Positions 16,148 to 23,566 of a stretch of 38,816 nucleotides of DNA are shown here, in pieces. The translations under genes and the position numbers were made by a program. Origin of the DNA: Actinomadura montaniterrae. GTDB taxonomy: Bacteria; Actinomycetota; Actinomycetes; Streptosporangiales; Streptosporangiaceae. A model generated the notes under the pieces. The model saw only the letters and a program-made list of their open reading frames with translations, was not told where the DNA came from and did not search any database. Location: assembly GCF_008923365.1 (NCBI RefSeq), contig NZ_WBMR01000081.1, positions 1 through 38,816 of the forward strand, given 5' to 3'. Positions within the stretch are counted from its first letter, which is position 1. Each line of letters begins with the position of its first letter.

Positions 16148-17413
16148 CTAGGCGATCTCGGAGTCCTCCGGCGGCCGGCCGGCCAGCCGCGCGTCGAGGT
16201 AGGCGCGGTAGGCGTCCCCGTCGTAGTGGCCGTGATCGGAGAGGCAGAACACCAGCGGCCGTCCGGCGTTCTCGGGCCTGCCCGCCATCTCGCACGCCGC
16301 GTGCACGGCGTAGGCCGCCTCGGCCGAGGGCAGGTGCCCCTCGGTGCGCAGGAGCAGCCGGGCGCTGTCGAAGACGGGCTTCTCGTCGTAGGCCTCCGGC
16401 CGGACCATCTCCCGCGCCCGCAGCTCGCTGAACAGCTTGGGCGCGGCGTGGTAGCGCATTCCCTCCGCCTGGATCGGAGCGCCCGCGTAGCCGCTGCCGA
16501 GCGTGTACATCTTCGCCTGCGAGCCGTGGCCCGCGCGGTCGCGCGCGTCGTAGCGGTACGCGCCGCGCGTCAGCACGGGGTACGAGCTCGACTCGACCGG
16601 CACGATGGCCGCGTCGCCGCCGCCCGCGAGGAACGGCAGGCCGAGCCCGCCGACGTTCTTGCCGCCGCCCAGGTAGCCGATCAGGACCGGGTCCGCGTCC
16701 TCGCCCAGACCGGTGAGCTGCTCGCGCGCCTCCGCGCCGATCACCGTGGAGTGCAGGATCGCGAACGGTTCGCTGCCGCCCAGGATCCAGCGCCCGCCCT
16801 CGGTCTCCCCCGCGCGCTTCATCGCCTCGCTCATCACGTCGCTGAGCGCGGTGCCGCGCCCGCCGCCCGGCGCCGACTCGGCGCCGCGCAGGACCTCCGC
16901 GCCGAGCAGCTCCATCACCGCGCGGCGCCCGGGCTTGCGGTCGAAGCTGCCCGGGACCATGTGCACGACGCACCGCAGGCCGAAGCGGGCGGCCGCGGCG
17001 GCCACCGCCGTCCCCCACTGCCCGGCGGCCGAGCTCGTCACCAGCGTGCGGACGCCGGCCTCGGCGTAGTAGTACGCCTGGGCCAGGGCCGTGAGGTACT
17101 TGTGCGAGCCCGCCACGTTGCCGGCCTCGTACTTCATGTAGAGCCGGGCCTCGGTGCCGAGGGCCGCCTCGAGCCGGCGGAGCCGGACGAGCGGCGTCGG
17201 GCGCCACTCCCGGTAGGCCTCGAGCACCGGCTCGGGGATCTCCACCCAGGGCCGCAGCGGCATGTTCTGCCGGACCAGCGCCTTCGGGACGGCCGCCGAC
17301 AGCCCGCCTCCCCCGGCCGGGGACGGATCCGCCGCCCGCTCCGGGGGCAGCTCGATGCCGCGCTCGGCCAGGACGTTGTACCAGTGCGTGGGAACCTCGA
17401 CGCCGCCGGTCAC
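16148..17413 (-). CDS. Diverged TrpB2-like PLP enzyme with altered active site
   Basis: This 421-residue fold-type II PLP enzyme is related to stand-alone tryptophan synthase beta (TrpB2). Family marks are PTHWYN at the N-terminus, RPTPLVRLRRLEAALGTEAR, and GSHKYLTALAQAYY with the PLP lysine Lys105. Later come AILHSTVIGAEA and MYTLGSGYAGAPIQAEGMRYH. Two key positions differ: TETGAGQWG of TrpB2 is TSSAAGQWG here (catalytic Glu to Ser127), and the PLP-phosphate loop GGGSN is GGGKN (Lys252). A beta-replacement with a non-indole nucleophile, or a beta-elimination, is more likely than tryptophan synthesis. No trpA is near. The GTG at 17413 overlaps the flavin reductase stop (GTGA). Confidence 0.8.
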   Translation of the reverse strand: MTGGVEVPTHWYNVLAERGIELPPERAADPSPAGGGGLSAAVPKALVRQNMPLRPWVEIPEPVLEAYREWRPTPLVRLRRLEAALGTEARLYMKYEAGNVAGSHKYLTALAQAYYYAEAGVRTLVTSSAAGQWGTAVAAAAARFGLRCVVHMVPGSFDRKPGRRAVMELLGAEVLRGAESAPGGGRGTALSDVMSEAMKRAGETEGGRWILGGSEPFAILHSTVIGAEAREQLTGLGEDADPVLIGYLGGGKNVGGLGLPFLAGGGDAAIVPVESSSYPVLTRGAYRYDARDRAGHGSQAKMYTLGSGYAGAPIQAEGMRYHAAPKLFSELRAREMVRPEAYDEKPVFDSARLLLRTEGHLPSAEAAYAVHAACEMAGRPENAGRPLVFCLSDHGHYDGDAYRAYLDARLAGRPPEDSEIA

Positions 17414-17919
17414 CGGTAACCCCCCTGGTAGAACGCGAGCGGTTCCTTGTCGTCGCACAGCCGGCCCGCCGACAGGACGCGGCCGAGCAGGATGCGGTGG
17501 TCGCCGGCGGTCGCGGCGCCGTCCAGCTCGCAGTCGACGTAGGCGAGCGCGTCGTGCAGGATCGGCGCGCCGGTGGCGGCCGAGGCTACCTGGACTCCAC
17601 TGAAGCGGTCGCAGCCCGAGGCGCAGAACCGGTCGGACAGCTCCTTCTGGTGGCGGCCGAGGATGTTCACCGCGAACGCCCCAGCCCGCTCGATCCGGGT
17701 CGCCGTCGCCGAGCCCAGATCCGCGCAGAACAGCACGATCGGCGGGCTCAGGGAGACGCTGGTGAAGGAGTTGACCGTGAACCCGGCGAAGCCGTCGCCG
17801 GTCGCGGCGGTCACCACGGTCACCCCGGTCACGAACGAGCCGAACACGTCCCGCAGATATCGCTCGCTCACCTCCTTGTTCTTCTCCGCGTACCTGTTCT
17901 CGATGATCTCCGCGGCCAC
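17410..17919 (-). CDS. Flavin reductase (HpaC-like) of the cluster
   Basis: This 169-residue NAD(P)H:flavin oxidoreductase reads SERYLRDVFGSFVTGVTVVT at the start of the barrel. The flavin-binding strand FTVNSFTSVSLSPPIVLFCA and the family segment FAVNILGRHQKELSDRFC follow, with the C-terminal 'HRILLGRV' strand. Such proteins feed reduced FMN/FAD to two-component oxygenases. Because the operon opposite encodes two acyl-CoA-dehydrogenase-fold proteins, and that fold includes flavin-dependent monooxygenases, a partnership is plausible (compare BtrV with BtrO in butirosin). The GTG at 17919 is preferred: GAAGGGA lies 12 nt upstream and homology begins soon after. An upstream in-frame start at 18000 lacks support. 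Confidence 0.85.
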   Translation of the reverse strand: MAAEIIENRYAEKNKEVSERYLRDVFGSFVTGVTVVTAATGDGFAGFTVNSFTSVSLSPPIVLFCADLGSATATRIERAGAFAVNILGRHQKELSDRFCASGCDRFSGVQVASAATGAPILHDALAYVDCELDGAATAGDHRILLGRVLSAGRLCDDKEPLAFYQGGYR

Positions 17920-17957
17920 CTTTGACCGTCCCTTCGATCGGCGGTGAATTGCTGAAG

Positions 17958-17980
17958 GAGCCCAGAGGGTGAACGGGCTC
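17958..17980. promoter_or_regulatory. Inverted repeat in the divergent cluster promoter
   Basis: GAGCCC-N11-GGGCTC lies 39 bp before the flavin reductase start. Its 6-11-6 geometry matches the TCGAGG-N11-CCTCGA repeat upstream of the TrmB/LuxR regulator, although the arm sequences differ. Confidence 0.35.
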
Positions 17981-18054
17981 TGAATCGAACGCGCGCGCAT
18001 CCGGCAGCGCGCCGCATTTCCTCAGTGTCGGCCGGAGACGCGTTCGCAACACCG

Positions 18055-18073
18055 GATGTCAGGTTGATGTCAG
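18055..18073 (+). promoter_or_regulatory. Direct repeat with 11-bp period (SARP-like site)
   Basis: GATGTCAG occurs twice (18055-18062 and 18066-18073), giving an 11-bp centre-to-centre period. Tandem heptamers at this spacing are the binding sites of SARP activators (DnrI/ActII-4 type). Eight nt further on is TGGCAT (18082-18087), a weak -10 candidate at the distance known for SARP promoters. The site faces the 15-gene operon starting at 18170. The rest of the 250-bp divergent spacer (17920-18169) holds no gene. Confidence 0.4.
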
Positions 18074-18169
18074 CACCGCCCTGGCATGAACCTGTCGCCG
18101 CGCCGCGGGACGGCCCGCACGGCTGTTTCCTGAGAATCGACCGACTGAATCGACCGATCAGGAGCAATC

Positions 18170-19072
18170 GTGATCGAGGATCCGACACGGACCGTGCCCC
18201 GGGACGCGGGGGGCGTGCACGCCTCCGTGATGGACTGCATCCAGGTGAACCTGGGCGTGCTCGCCGACCGGTTCCACGGGACGGACACCCATCTGCGGCT
18301 CGGCGCGCCGCTCCGGTTCGACGTCCGTCCGCTGGACCCGTCGCCCGGCGCGCTGCCCACGGTCGAGCCGGAACTCGACGAGCGCGTCGCGTCGGCCGCC
18401 CGCCTGCTCGGGCTCGCGACGAGCGAACGGGACGCCGCCGACCTCACCGGCGGCCCGCTCTACGCGGTGGCCGACGCGTACGCCCTGCCGTGGGGCCCCT
18501 ACTTCGAGCGGCAGCACATGGAGCACAGCTTCCTCGTCCTGGACGAGGAGGACCCGGACCGCGCCACGGTCGTCGACGCCTACCACAACGACACCGAGTG
18601 GGGACCCGCCCGGCCGGGCTGGCACTCCTACCCGCGCGACGAGCTGGACGCGCACCTCGCCGGCGCCGGGCTGCGGCTCTTCGACGTCGAGCCGTGCACG
18701 CCCGGCGACCCGCCGGCCCCGGAGGCCAACCGGGACCACCTCACCGCCGCCGAGACGGACGCCGCGCGCGACCGGTACGTGGCGGCGTACCGCGAGCACC
18801 CCGACCCGAAGGCCTCCGTCGAGCGGCTGACGCTCGAGACCTGGCTGCTGGCGCGCGACCGGGCGCTGCACGCCGCCTGGCAGCGCGCCGACCCCCGGGC
18901 GAAGGCGGCCGACCGGGCGCGCGACCACGCGCGGGCCTGGGCCGGTTTCGCCGAGCAGGTGTACGTGGGCCTGCGCAGGGTGCGCCGGGACCGTCCGGCA
19001 CCCGACCTGTACGGCCCGCTGGCCGACCTGCTGGCCGAGGACGCCGAGCTGGCGGAGCGCTCCGCCGCCTGA
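18170..19072 (+). CDS. BtrH-fold cysteine acyltransferase/peptidase-like protein 1
   Basis: This 300-residue protein is the first gene of the operon. It shows the pattern of the BtrH N-terminal (C39-like papain-fold) domain. A Cys lies near the N-terminus (MDCIQVNLGVLADRF, Cys23), then ADAYALPWGPYFERQ, His119 in HMEHSFLVLD and Asp136 in VVDAYHND, a plausible Cys-His-Asp triad. In butirosin BtrH moves an ACP-bound acyl group onto an amine. The C-terminal 130 residues are charged, helical and of no recognised family. GTG start at 18170 is preceded by AGGAG at 6 nt. It lies 49 bp before ACP1. The fold call is from motif order only. Confidence 0.55.
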   Translation: MIEDPTRTVPRDAGGVHASVMDCIQVNLGVLADRFHGTDTHLRLGAPLRFDVRPLDPSPGALPTVEPELDERVASAARLLGLATSERDAADLTGGPLYAVADAYALPWGPYFERQHMEHSFLVLDEEDPDRATVVDAYHNDTEWGPARPGWHSYPRDELDAHLAGAGLRLFDVEPCTPGDPPAPEANRDHLTAAETDAARDRYVAAYREHPDPKASVERLTLETWLLARDRALHAAWQRADPRAKAADRARDHARAWAGFAEQVYVGLRRVRRDRPAPDLYGPLADLLAEDAELAERSAA

Positions 19073-19121
19073 ACCGGCCCGCCCCCGAAAGGCCCCGTTC
19101 CCCCGACGACGAGGAGGCCCG

Positions 19122-19379
19122 ATGCCCACCGTCCATGACGAAGTGATCGACACCGCCGCGGAGGTGCTCGCGGTCGACCGGCGGAGCCTGGTCGCCGCCG
19201 ACCCGCTGACCGAGCTGCCCACCTTCAGCTCCTTCCGCGTGGTCGACATCGTCGAGCGGCTCGAGGAGAGGCTCGGCGTGGAGATCGCGCCCGCCGACCT
19301 GCGCCCGGAGAACCTGCACCACCTCGACGCCCTGTGCGAGCTGTTCGCCCGCTCGGCGTCCGGCGCGAAGGCGGTGTGA
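19122..19379 (+). CDS. Free-standing acyl carrier protein 1 (SSF variant)
   Basis: This 85-residue four-helix carrier protein reads TFSSFRVVDIVERLEERLGV, which aligns with the usual 'LDSLxxVELVxxLEExFGV' at the start of helix 2. The second Ser is the expected phosphopantetheine site, but the preceding Asp of DSL is Ser and the Leu is Phe. An RBS-like GAGGAGG precedes the ATG. It lies 3 bp before adenylating enzyme A1, the natural loading partner. No PKS or NRPS module is in the window, so the carrier serves a stand-alone tethering pathway. Confidence 0.85.
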   Translation: MPTVHDEVIDTAAEVLAVDRRSLVAADPLTELPTFSSFRVVDIVERLEERLGVEIAPADLRPENLHHLDALCELFARSASGAKAV

Positions 19380-19382
19380 CCG

Positions 19383-20873
19383 ATGAGCGAGCTGCTGCAC
19401 CACCTGCTGGACGAGGCCGCGGAGCGCGACGGCGGCGCCGCCGCGGTCACCCAGGCCGACACCACGCTGACCTACGCCGAACTGCGGGACGCCGCCCGCC
19501 GCGCCGCCGCCGGGCTGTCCGAGAGGGGCCTGCGGCGCGGCGACCGGATGGTGGTCACCGCGATGCCCGACGCGCGTCTCGCCGCGCTGCTGTACGGCGC
19601 CGCCCGCATCGGCGTCGTCTTCTCCGTCGTGCACGAGCAGGTGCGCGGGTACGTGCTGCGGCACATCCTGGGCGACTGCGAGCCGGCGCTGCTCGTCGCC
19701 GACGACCCCGAGGCCGCCGGAACGGCCGCCGAATGCGGGGTCGCCGTCGCGGGACTCGCCGACGCCGTCCCCGGCCCGGGCGCACACGGACCGGTGACCG
19801 AGGACGAGCCGCTGGCCAACGACCCGGCGTGCCTCATCTACACCTCCGGCACGACCGCGCTTCCCAAGGCCGTCGTCTCCACCCACGCGCAGATGGTCTT
19901 CGCCGCCCGCGCGATCCAGGACCGGCTGCGCTACCGCGCCGACGACACCGTGTACTGCCCGCTGCCGCTCTCCTTCGACTACGGGCTCTACCAGCTCTTC
20001 CTCGGCGCGATCGGCGGCTCCCACGTCTGGCTGGGCAGCGCCGCCGAGGCGGGCCCGAGCCTGCTGGCGAACCTGCTGCGCAGCCGCGCCACCGTGCTGC
20101 CCGCCGTGCCGCCGGTCGCCGACGGCCTGCTGCGGATGCTGCGCCGCGGCGCCGACCGGCACCCGCCGCTGCGGCTGATGACCAACACCGGCGCCGCGAT
20201 GCCCCGGCGCGTCCTGGACGGGCTGCGCGAGCTCCTGCCGGACCTGCGCGTCCAGCTGATGTTCGGGCTCACCGAGTGCAAGCGCGTCTCGATCATGGAG
20301 CCGGACGAGGACCTGCGCCGCCCCGGCGCGCTGGGCCGCCCGCTCTCCGGCACCGAGGCGTTCACCGTCGACGAGCACGGCCGCAGGCTGCCGCCCGGCG
20401 AGACGGGCGAGCTGGTCGTCCGCGGGCCGCACGTGATGGCCGGCTACTGGCGGCGCCCCGAGCTGAACGAGCAGCGCTTCCCGCGCCGCGAGGGGCTCTT
20501 CCCCGAGCTGCGGACCGGCGACTACGGGGTGGTCGACGAGGACGGCTACCTGCACTTCCGGGGCCGCCGCGACGACGTCTACAAGCAGCAGGGGTTCCGG
20601 GTGAGCGCGGTGGAGGTCGAGGCCGCGGCCCGGCGGCTGTCCGGCGTGGACGGCGCCGCCGTCCTGCCCCCGGAGGGCGACCGCGCCGAGGCCGTCCTGT
20701 TCGTCACCGGCGGCGCCGAGCCCGCGGAGGTCCAGCGGCGGCTGCGCGACGACCTGGAGGCATTCAAGGTCCCGCAGCGCTGCCACGCGGTGGCCGAGCT
20801 GCCGGTGAACGCCAACGGCAAGACCGACAAGAAGGCCCTGCGGGCCCGGCTGGAGGAGGGCGTCCATGCCTGA
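19383..20873 (+). CDS. Stand-alone adenylating enzyme A1 (amino-acid:ACP ligase type)
   Basis: This 496-residue class I adenylate-forming enzyme should activate a carboxylate as acyl-AMP and load it on a carrier. Core motifs: A3 LIYTSGTTALPKAV, A4-region LPLSFDYGLYQ, A5 FGLTECKRVSI, A7 ELRTGDYGVVD, A8 GRRDDVYKQQGFRVSAVEVE and A10 NANGKTDKK with the catalytic Lys. The Asp in FDYG is at the position that usually binds the amino group, which suggests an amino acid. The GLTECKR motif also occurs in proline- and exosortase-linked ligases, so substrate is open. There is no condensation, carrier or thioesterase domain attached. It overlaps the decarboxylase gene by 8 bp. Confidence 0.85.
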   Translation: MSELLHHLLDEAAERDGGAAAVTQADTTLTYAELRDAARRAAAGLSERGLRRGDRMVVTAMPDARLAALLYGAARIGVVFSVVHEQVRGYVLRHILGDCEPALLVADDPEAAGTAAECGVAVAGLADAVPGPGAHGPVTEDEPLANDPACLIYTSGTTALPKAVVSTHAQMVFAARAIQDRLRYRADDTVYCPLPLSFDYGLYQLFLGAIGGSHVWLGSAAEAGPSLLANLLRSRATVLPAVPPVADGLLRMLRRGADRHPPLRLMTNTGAAMPRRVLDGLRELLPDLRVQLMFGLTECKRVSIMEPDEDLRRPGALGRPLSGTEAFTVDEHGRRLPPGETGELVVRGPHVMAGYWRRPELNEQRFPRREGLFPELRTGDYGVVDEDGYLHFRGRRDDVYKQQGFRVSAVEVEAAARRLSGVDGAAVLPPEGDRAEAVLFVTGGAEPAEVQRRLRDDLEAFKVPQRCHAVAELPVNANGKTDKKALRARLEEGVHA

Positions 20874-22140
20874 GCCGCCCGTCGACCGGATCGCGGCGGA
20901 GGGGACCCCGGCCTACGTCTACGACCTGGCCGAGCTCGACGCCGCGCACGCGCGGCTCACCACGTTCCTGCCGCAGCCGAGCGATCTGTACTACTCGCTG
21001 AAGGCCAACCCGCATCCGGCGATCGTCCGGCGCCTGCACGCGCTCGGCTGCGAGGCCGAGGTGACCTCTGAGGGGGAACTCGCCTCCGCCGCGGAGGCCG
21101 GCGTCCCGCCCGACCGGATCCTGTACACCGGGCCCGGGAAGCGGGACCGGGACGTCCACCGGGCCCTGGACGGCGGCGTGCGGCGGTTCTCCGTCGACTC
21201 CGCCGAGGCCATGAGGCAGCTCGACGACATCGCCCGGAGCCGGGACGTGCGGGTGCGCGCGCTGCTGCGGGTCAACCCCGAGCAGCCGATCCCCGGCGTG
21301 GGGCTGGCGATGACCGGGGCGCCGTCGCAGTTCGGCGCCGACCTGCGCTGGATCGAGGCCGAGCCCGAGCGCTTCAGCGGCCACGGCGCCGTCGACGTCG
21401 AGGGCGTGCACCTCTACCTCGCCACCAACCTCGCCGACGAGGACACCCTCGCCGACCAGTTCGCCGTGGCGGTGGACGCCGCCGCCCGCGTCCAGCGCCG
21501 GCTCGGGTTCCCGCTCCGCACCCTGGACCTCGGCGGCGGGTTCGGCGCCCCCTACGCCCGCGAGGGCGCCCTCCCCGACTTCCCGGGCTTGGCGGCGCGG
21601 CTCAAGGAGCTGCTCGCCGCAGCCTTCCCCGGCTGGCAGGAGGGGCGGCCGCGGGTCGCGTTCGAGTCGGGCCGGTACCTGACCGCCACCTGCGGGCGCC
21701 TGCTCACCCGCGTGCTGGACGTCAAGGAGTCGCAGGGCCGCCGGATCGTGGTGTGCGAGTCCGGCATCAACCACCTGGGCGGCATGGCCGGCCTGCGCCG
21801 CGTCCCGCCGATCCTGCCCGACCTCACGACACCCGACGGCGCCGCCGTACCGGACGGGCCCGGAGGGCCGGAGGGGGTGAGCGAGGCCATGGTCAGCGGC
21901 CCCCTCTGCACGCCCCTGGACACCTGGACGCGGCGCGGCGACGCGCCGGCCGAGCTGAGCCGCGGCGACGTGGCCGTGGTGCCGAACGCCGGCGCCTACG
22001 GGCTGTCGGCCAGCCTCGCGCTGTTCCTCGGCCACCCGCTGCCCGACGAGGTCGTCGTCGACGGCGCCGACGTGCTCGAACGCGGCCGCCTGGAGATCCG
22101 CCGCACCACCGACCCGATCACCCCGACACCGAGGAGGTAG
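20866..22140 (+). CDS. PLP decarboxylase of DAP/BtrK type
   Basis: This 424-residue fold-type III (alanine-racemase-like) decarboxylase carries the PLP lysine Lys46 in YYSLKANPH and the phosphate-binding glycines in DLGGGFGAPYA. ESGRYLTATCG, the active-site Cys348 in GPLCTPLDTW and the C-terminal Tyr in NAGAYGLSAS complete the site. Members act on diaminopimelate, ornithine or, as in BtrK/VinO, on an ACP-tethered amino acid. Placement between A1/ACP1 and ACP2 makes an ACP-bound substrate the best guess, an alpha-decarboxylation leaving an omega-amino acyl thioester. Free DAP decarboxylase for lysine is unlikely in this operon. The ATG at 20866 overlaps the A1 stop. Confidence 0.85.
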   Translation: MPEPPVDRIAAEGTPAYVYDLAELDAAHARLTTFLPQPSDLYYSLKANPHPAIVRRLHALGCEAEVTSEGELASAAEAGVPPDRILYTGPGKRDRDVHRALDGGVRRFSVDSAEAMRQLDDIARSRDVRVRALLRVNPEQPIPGVGLAMTGAPSQFGADLRWIEAEPERFSGHGAVDVEGVHLYLATNLADEDTLADQFAVAVDAAARVQRRLGFPLRTLDLGGGFGAPYAREGALPDFPGLAARLKELLAAAFPGWQEGRPRVAFESGRYLTATCGRLLTRVLDVKESQGRRIVVCESGINHLGGMAGLRRVPPILPDLTTPDGAAVPDGPGGPEGVSEAMVSGPLCTPLDTWTRRGDAPAELSRGDVAVVPNAGAYGLSASLALFLGHPLPDEVVVDGADVLERGRLEIRRTTDPITPTPRR

Positions 22141-22142
22141 TC

Positions 22143-22394
22143 ATGGAAGACCAGTTCGCCACCCTGCTGCGCCCGTACCTGCGGTTCCTGCCCGAGGGCG
22201 AGGAGGTGCGGCCCGACGCGCGGCTGCGCGACCTCGGCCTGGACTCGATGCAGGCCATCGAGCTGCTGTTCGACATCGAGGACAGCTACCAGGTGACGCT
22301 GCCGGACGAGCGCCTGAACGACCGGACCTTCGAGACCGCCGACAGCCTCTGGCGGGCGGTCGACGAGGAGCGCGACTCGGGAGGGCGGTCATGA
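22143..22394 (+). CDS. Free-standing acyl carrier protein 2 (canonical DSM site)
   Basis: This 83-residue carrier protein has the attachment motif LRDLGLDSMQAIELLFDIED, with phosphopantetheine Ser in D-S-M. It is the only one of the three carriers in the cluster with a normal Asp before the Ser. Starting 2 bp after the decarboxylase stop and overlapping the first acyl-CoA-dehydrogenase-fold gene (ATGA), it is the likely tether for the decarboxylation and oxidation steps. Confidence 0.9.
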   Translation: MEDQFATLLRPYLRFLPEGEEVRPDARLRDLGLDSMQAIELLFDIEDSYQVTLPDERLNDRTFETADSLWRAVDEERDSGGRS

Positions 22395-23566
22395 GCGTCA
22401 CCGGCGCGCCGGACGTGCGGCGGCTGCTGCCGGACGTCCTGGAGGTCGCGCGCGAGCACGCCGCCGAGACCGACGAGGACGCGCGGTTCCCCACCGAGGC
22501 CCTGGACGCCCTGCGCCGCAGCGGGCTGCTGGGCCTGCTGGTCTCGGCGGAGCACGGCGGCCTCGGCGGGACCGCCCGGGAGATGCTGGAGATCAGCGAC
22601 CGGCTGTCCCGCGAGTGCATGTCCGTCGGGATGATCTTCGCGATGCACTGCCAGCAGGTCGCCACGGTCGTCGAGTACGCGGGCGAGGAGCTGCGCGCGT
22701 CGCTGCTGCCGCGGATCGCGCGCGGCGAGGTGTACATCGCGTCGGTGACCACCGAGCCCGGCAAGGGCGGCCACCTGCTGACCTCGCAGTCGCCGCTCGC
22801 GGGCGACGGGGAGTGGCTGCACCTGGACCGGATGGCGCCCGTGGTGACCGGCGGCGCGCACGCCGACGGGTTCCTGATCACCATGCTGGCGCCGGACGCG
22901 GACTCGCCCGGCCAGGTGTCGCTGGTGTACGCCGACCGCGACCAGCTCGACCTCGAGCAGGTGGGCGGCTGGAACCCGCTCGGCATGCGCGCGACGCACA
23001 GCGTCCCGATGAAGATCGTCGGTGACGTCCCGGCCGCGCAGGTCGTCGGCCGGCACGGCGAGTTCCGCGAGATGAGCACGCGCGTGTTCGCGCCGCTGGC
23101 GCACCTCGGCTGGGCGACCTGCTGGCTGGGCGCCGCCGCCGGGGCGCTGAGCCGGACGCTGCGGATGTTCCGCGAGCCGGACGAGCGCAAGAAGCGCGAC
23201 CTGCGGTCGGAGCTGCTGCTCACCCGGCTGTCGAGAATCCGCCAGCGGCTCGACACCGTGCACGCGCTCATCGAGCACGGCCTCGTCCGGTACACGAGCC
23301 AGGCCGAGGGCGCGGACCTGTCGGCGCCGCCGGTGCAGCTGCTGCTCAACGCGGTGAAGCTCACCGCGTCCGAGCAGTGCCTCGCGGCCGTGGACGAGCT
23401 GGTCGAGCTCACCGGCATGCGGCACGGCTACCTGCGCGGCTCCAAGCTCGCGCTGGAGCGGACGCTGCGCGACCTGCGCTCCGCCTCGCTCAACTACGCC
23501 AACGACCGGCTGCACCAGGCCGACGGGGCGCTGACCCTGATGGACGCGGAGGTGCGCTTTGCCTGA
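22391..23566 (+). CDS. Acyl-CoA-dehydrogenase-fold flavoprotein 1
   Basis: This 391-residue protein begins MSVTGAPDVRRLLPDVLEVA, with the three-domain ACAD layout: N-helical with GLLGLLVSAEHGGLGGTARE, beta-barrel with ASVTTEPGKGGHLLTSQ, and C-helical. At the C-terminus, where many ACADs have Y-E-G-T with the catalytic Glu, it reads NYANDRLHQ, so the standard base is missing. Either the base lies elsewhere, it works with ACAD-fold protein 2, or it is a flavin-dependent oxygenase fed by the cluster flavin reductase. The ATG overlaps ACP2's stop and the stop overlaps the next gene, so an ACP-bound substrate and a complex with its neighbour are likely. Confidence 0.8.
   Translation: MSVTGAPDVRRLLPDVLEVAREHAAETDEDARFPTEALDALRRSGLLGLLVSAEHGGLGGTAREMLEISDRLSRECMSVGMIFAMHCQQVATVVEYAGEELRASLLPRIARGEVYIASVTTEPGKGGHLLTSQSPLAGDGEWLHLDRMAPVVTGGAHADGFLITMLAPDADSPGQVSLVYADRDQLDLEQVGGWNPLGMRATHSVPMKIVGDVPAAQVVGRHGEFREMSTRVFAPLAHLGWATCWLGAAAGALSRTLRMFREPDERKKRDLRSELLLTRLSRIRQRLDTVHALIEHGLVRYTSQAEGADLSAPPVQLLLNAVKLTASEQCLAAVDELVELTGMRHGYLRGSKLALERTLRDLRSASLNYANDRLHQADGALTLMDAEVRFA

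Noticed and set aside
16148..17413. A tryptophan synthase beta subunit for primary metabolism
   Set aside because: The catalytic Glu and PLP-loop Ser are changed, trpA and other trp genes are absent, and the gene is coupled to a flavin reductase.
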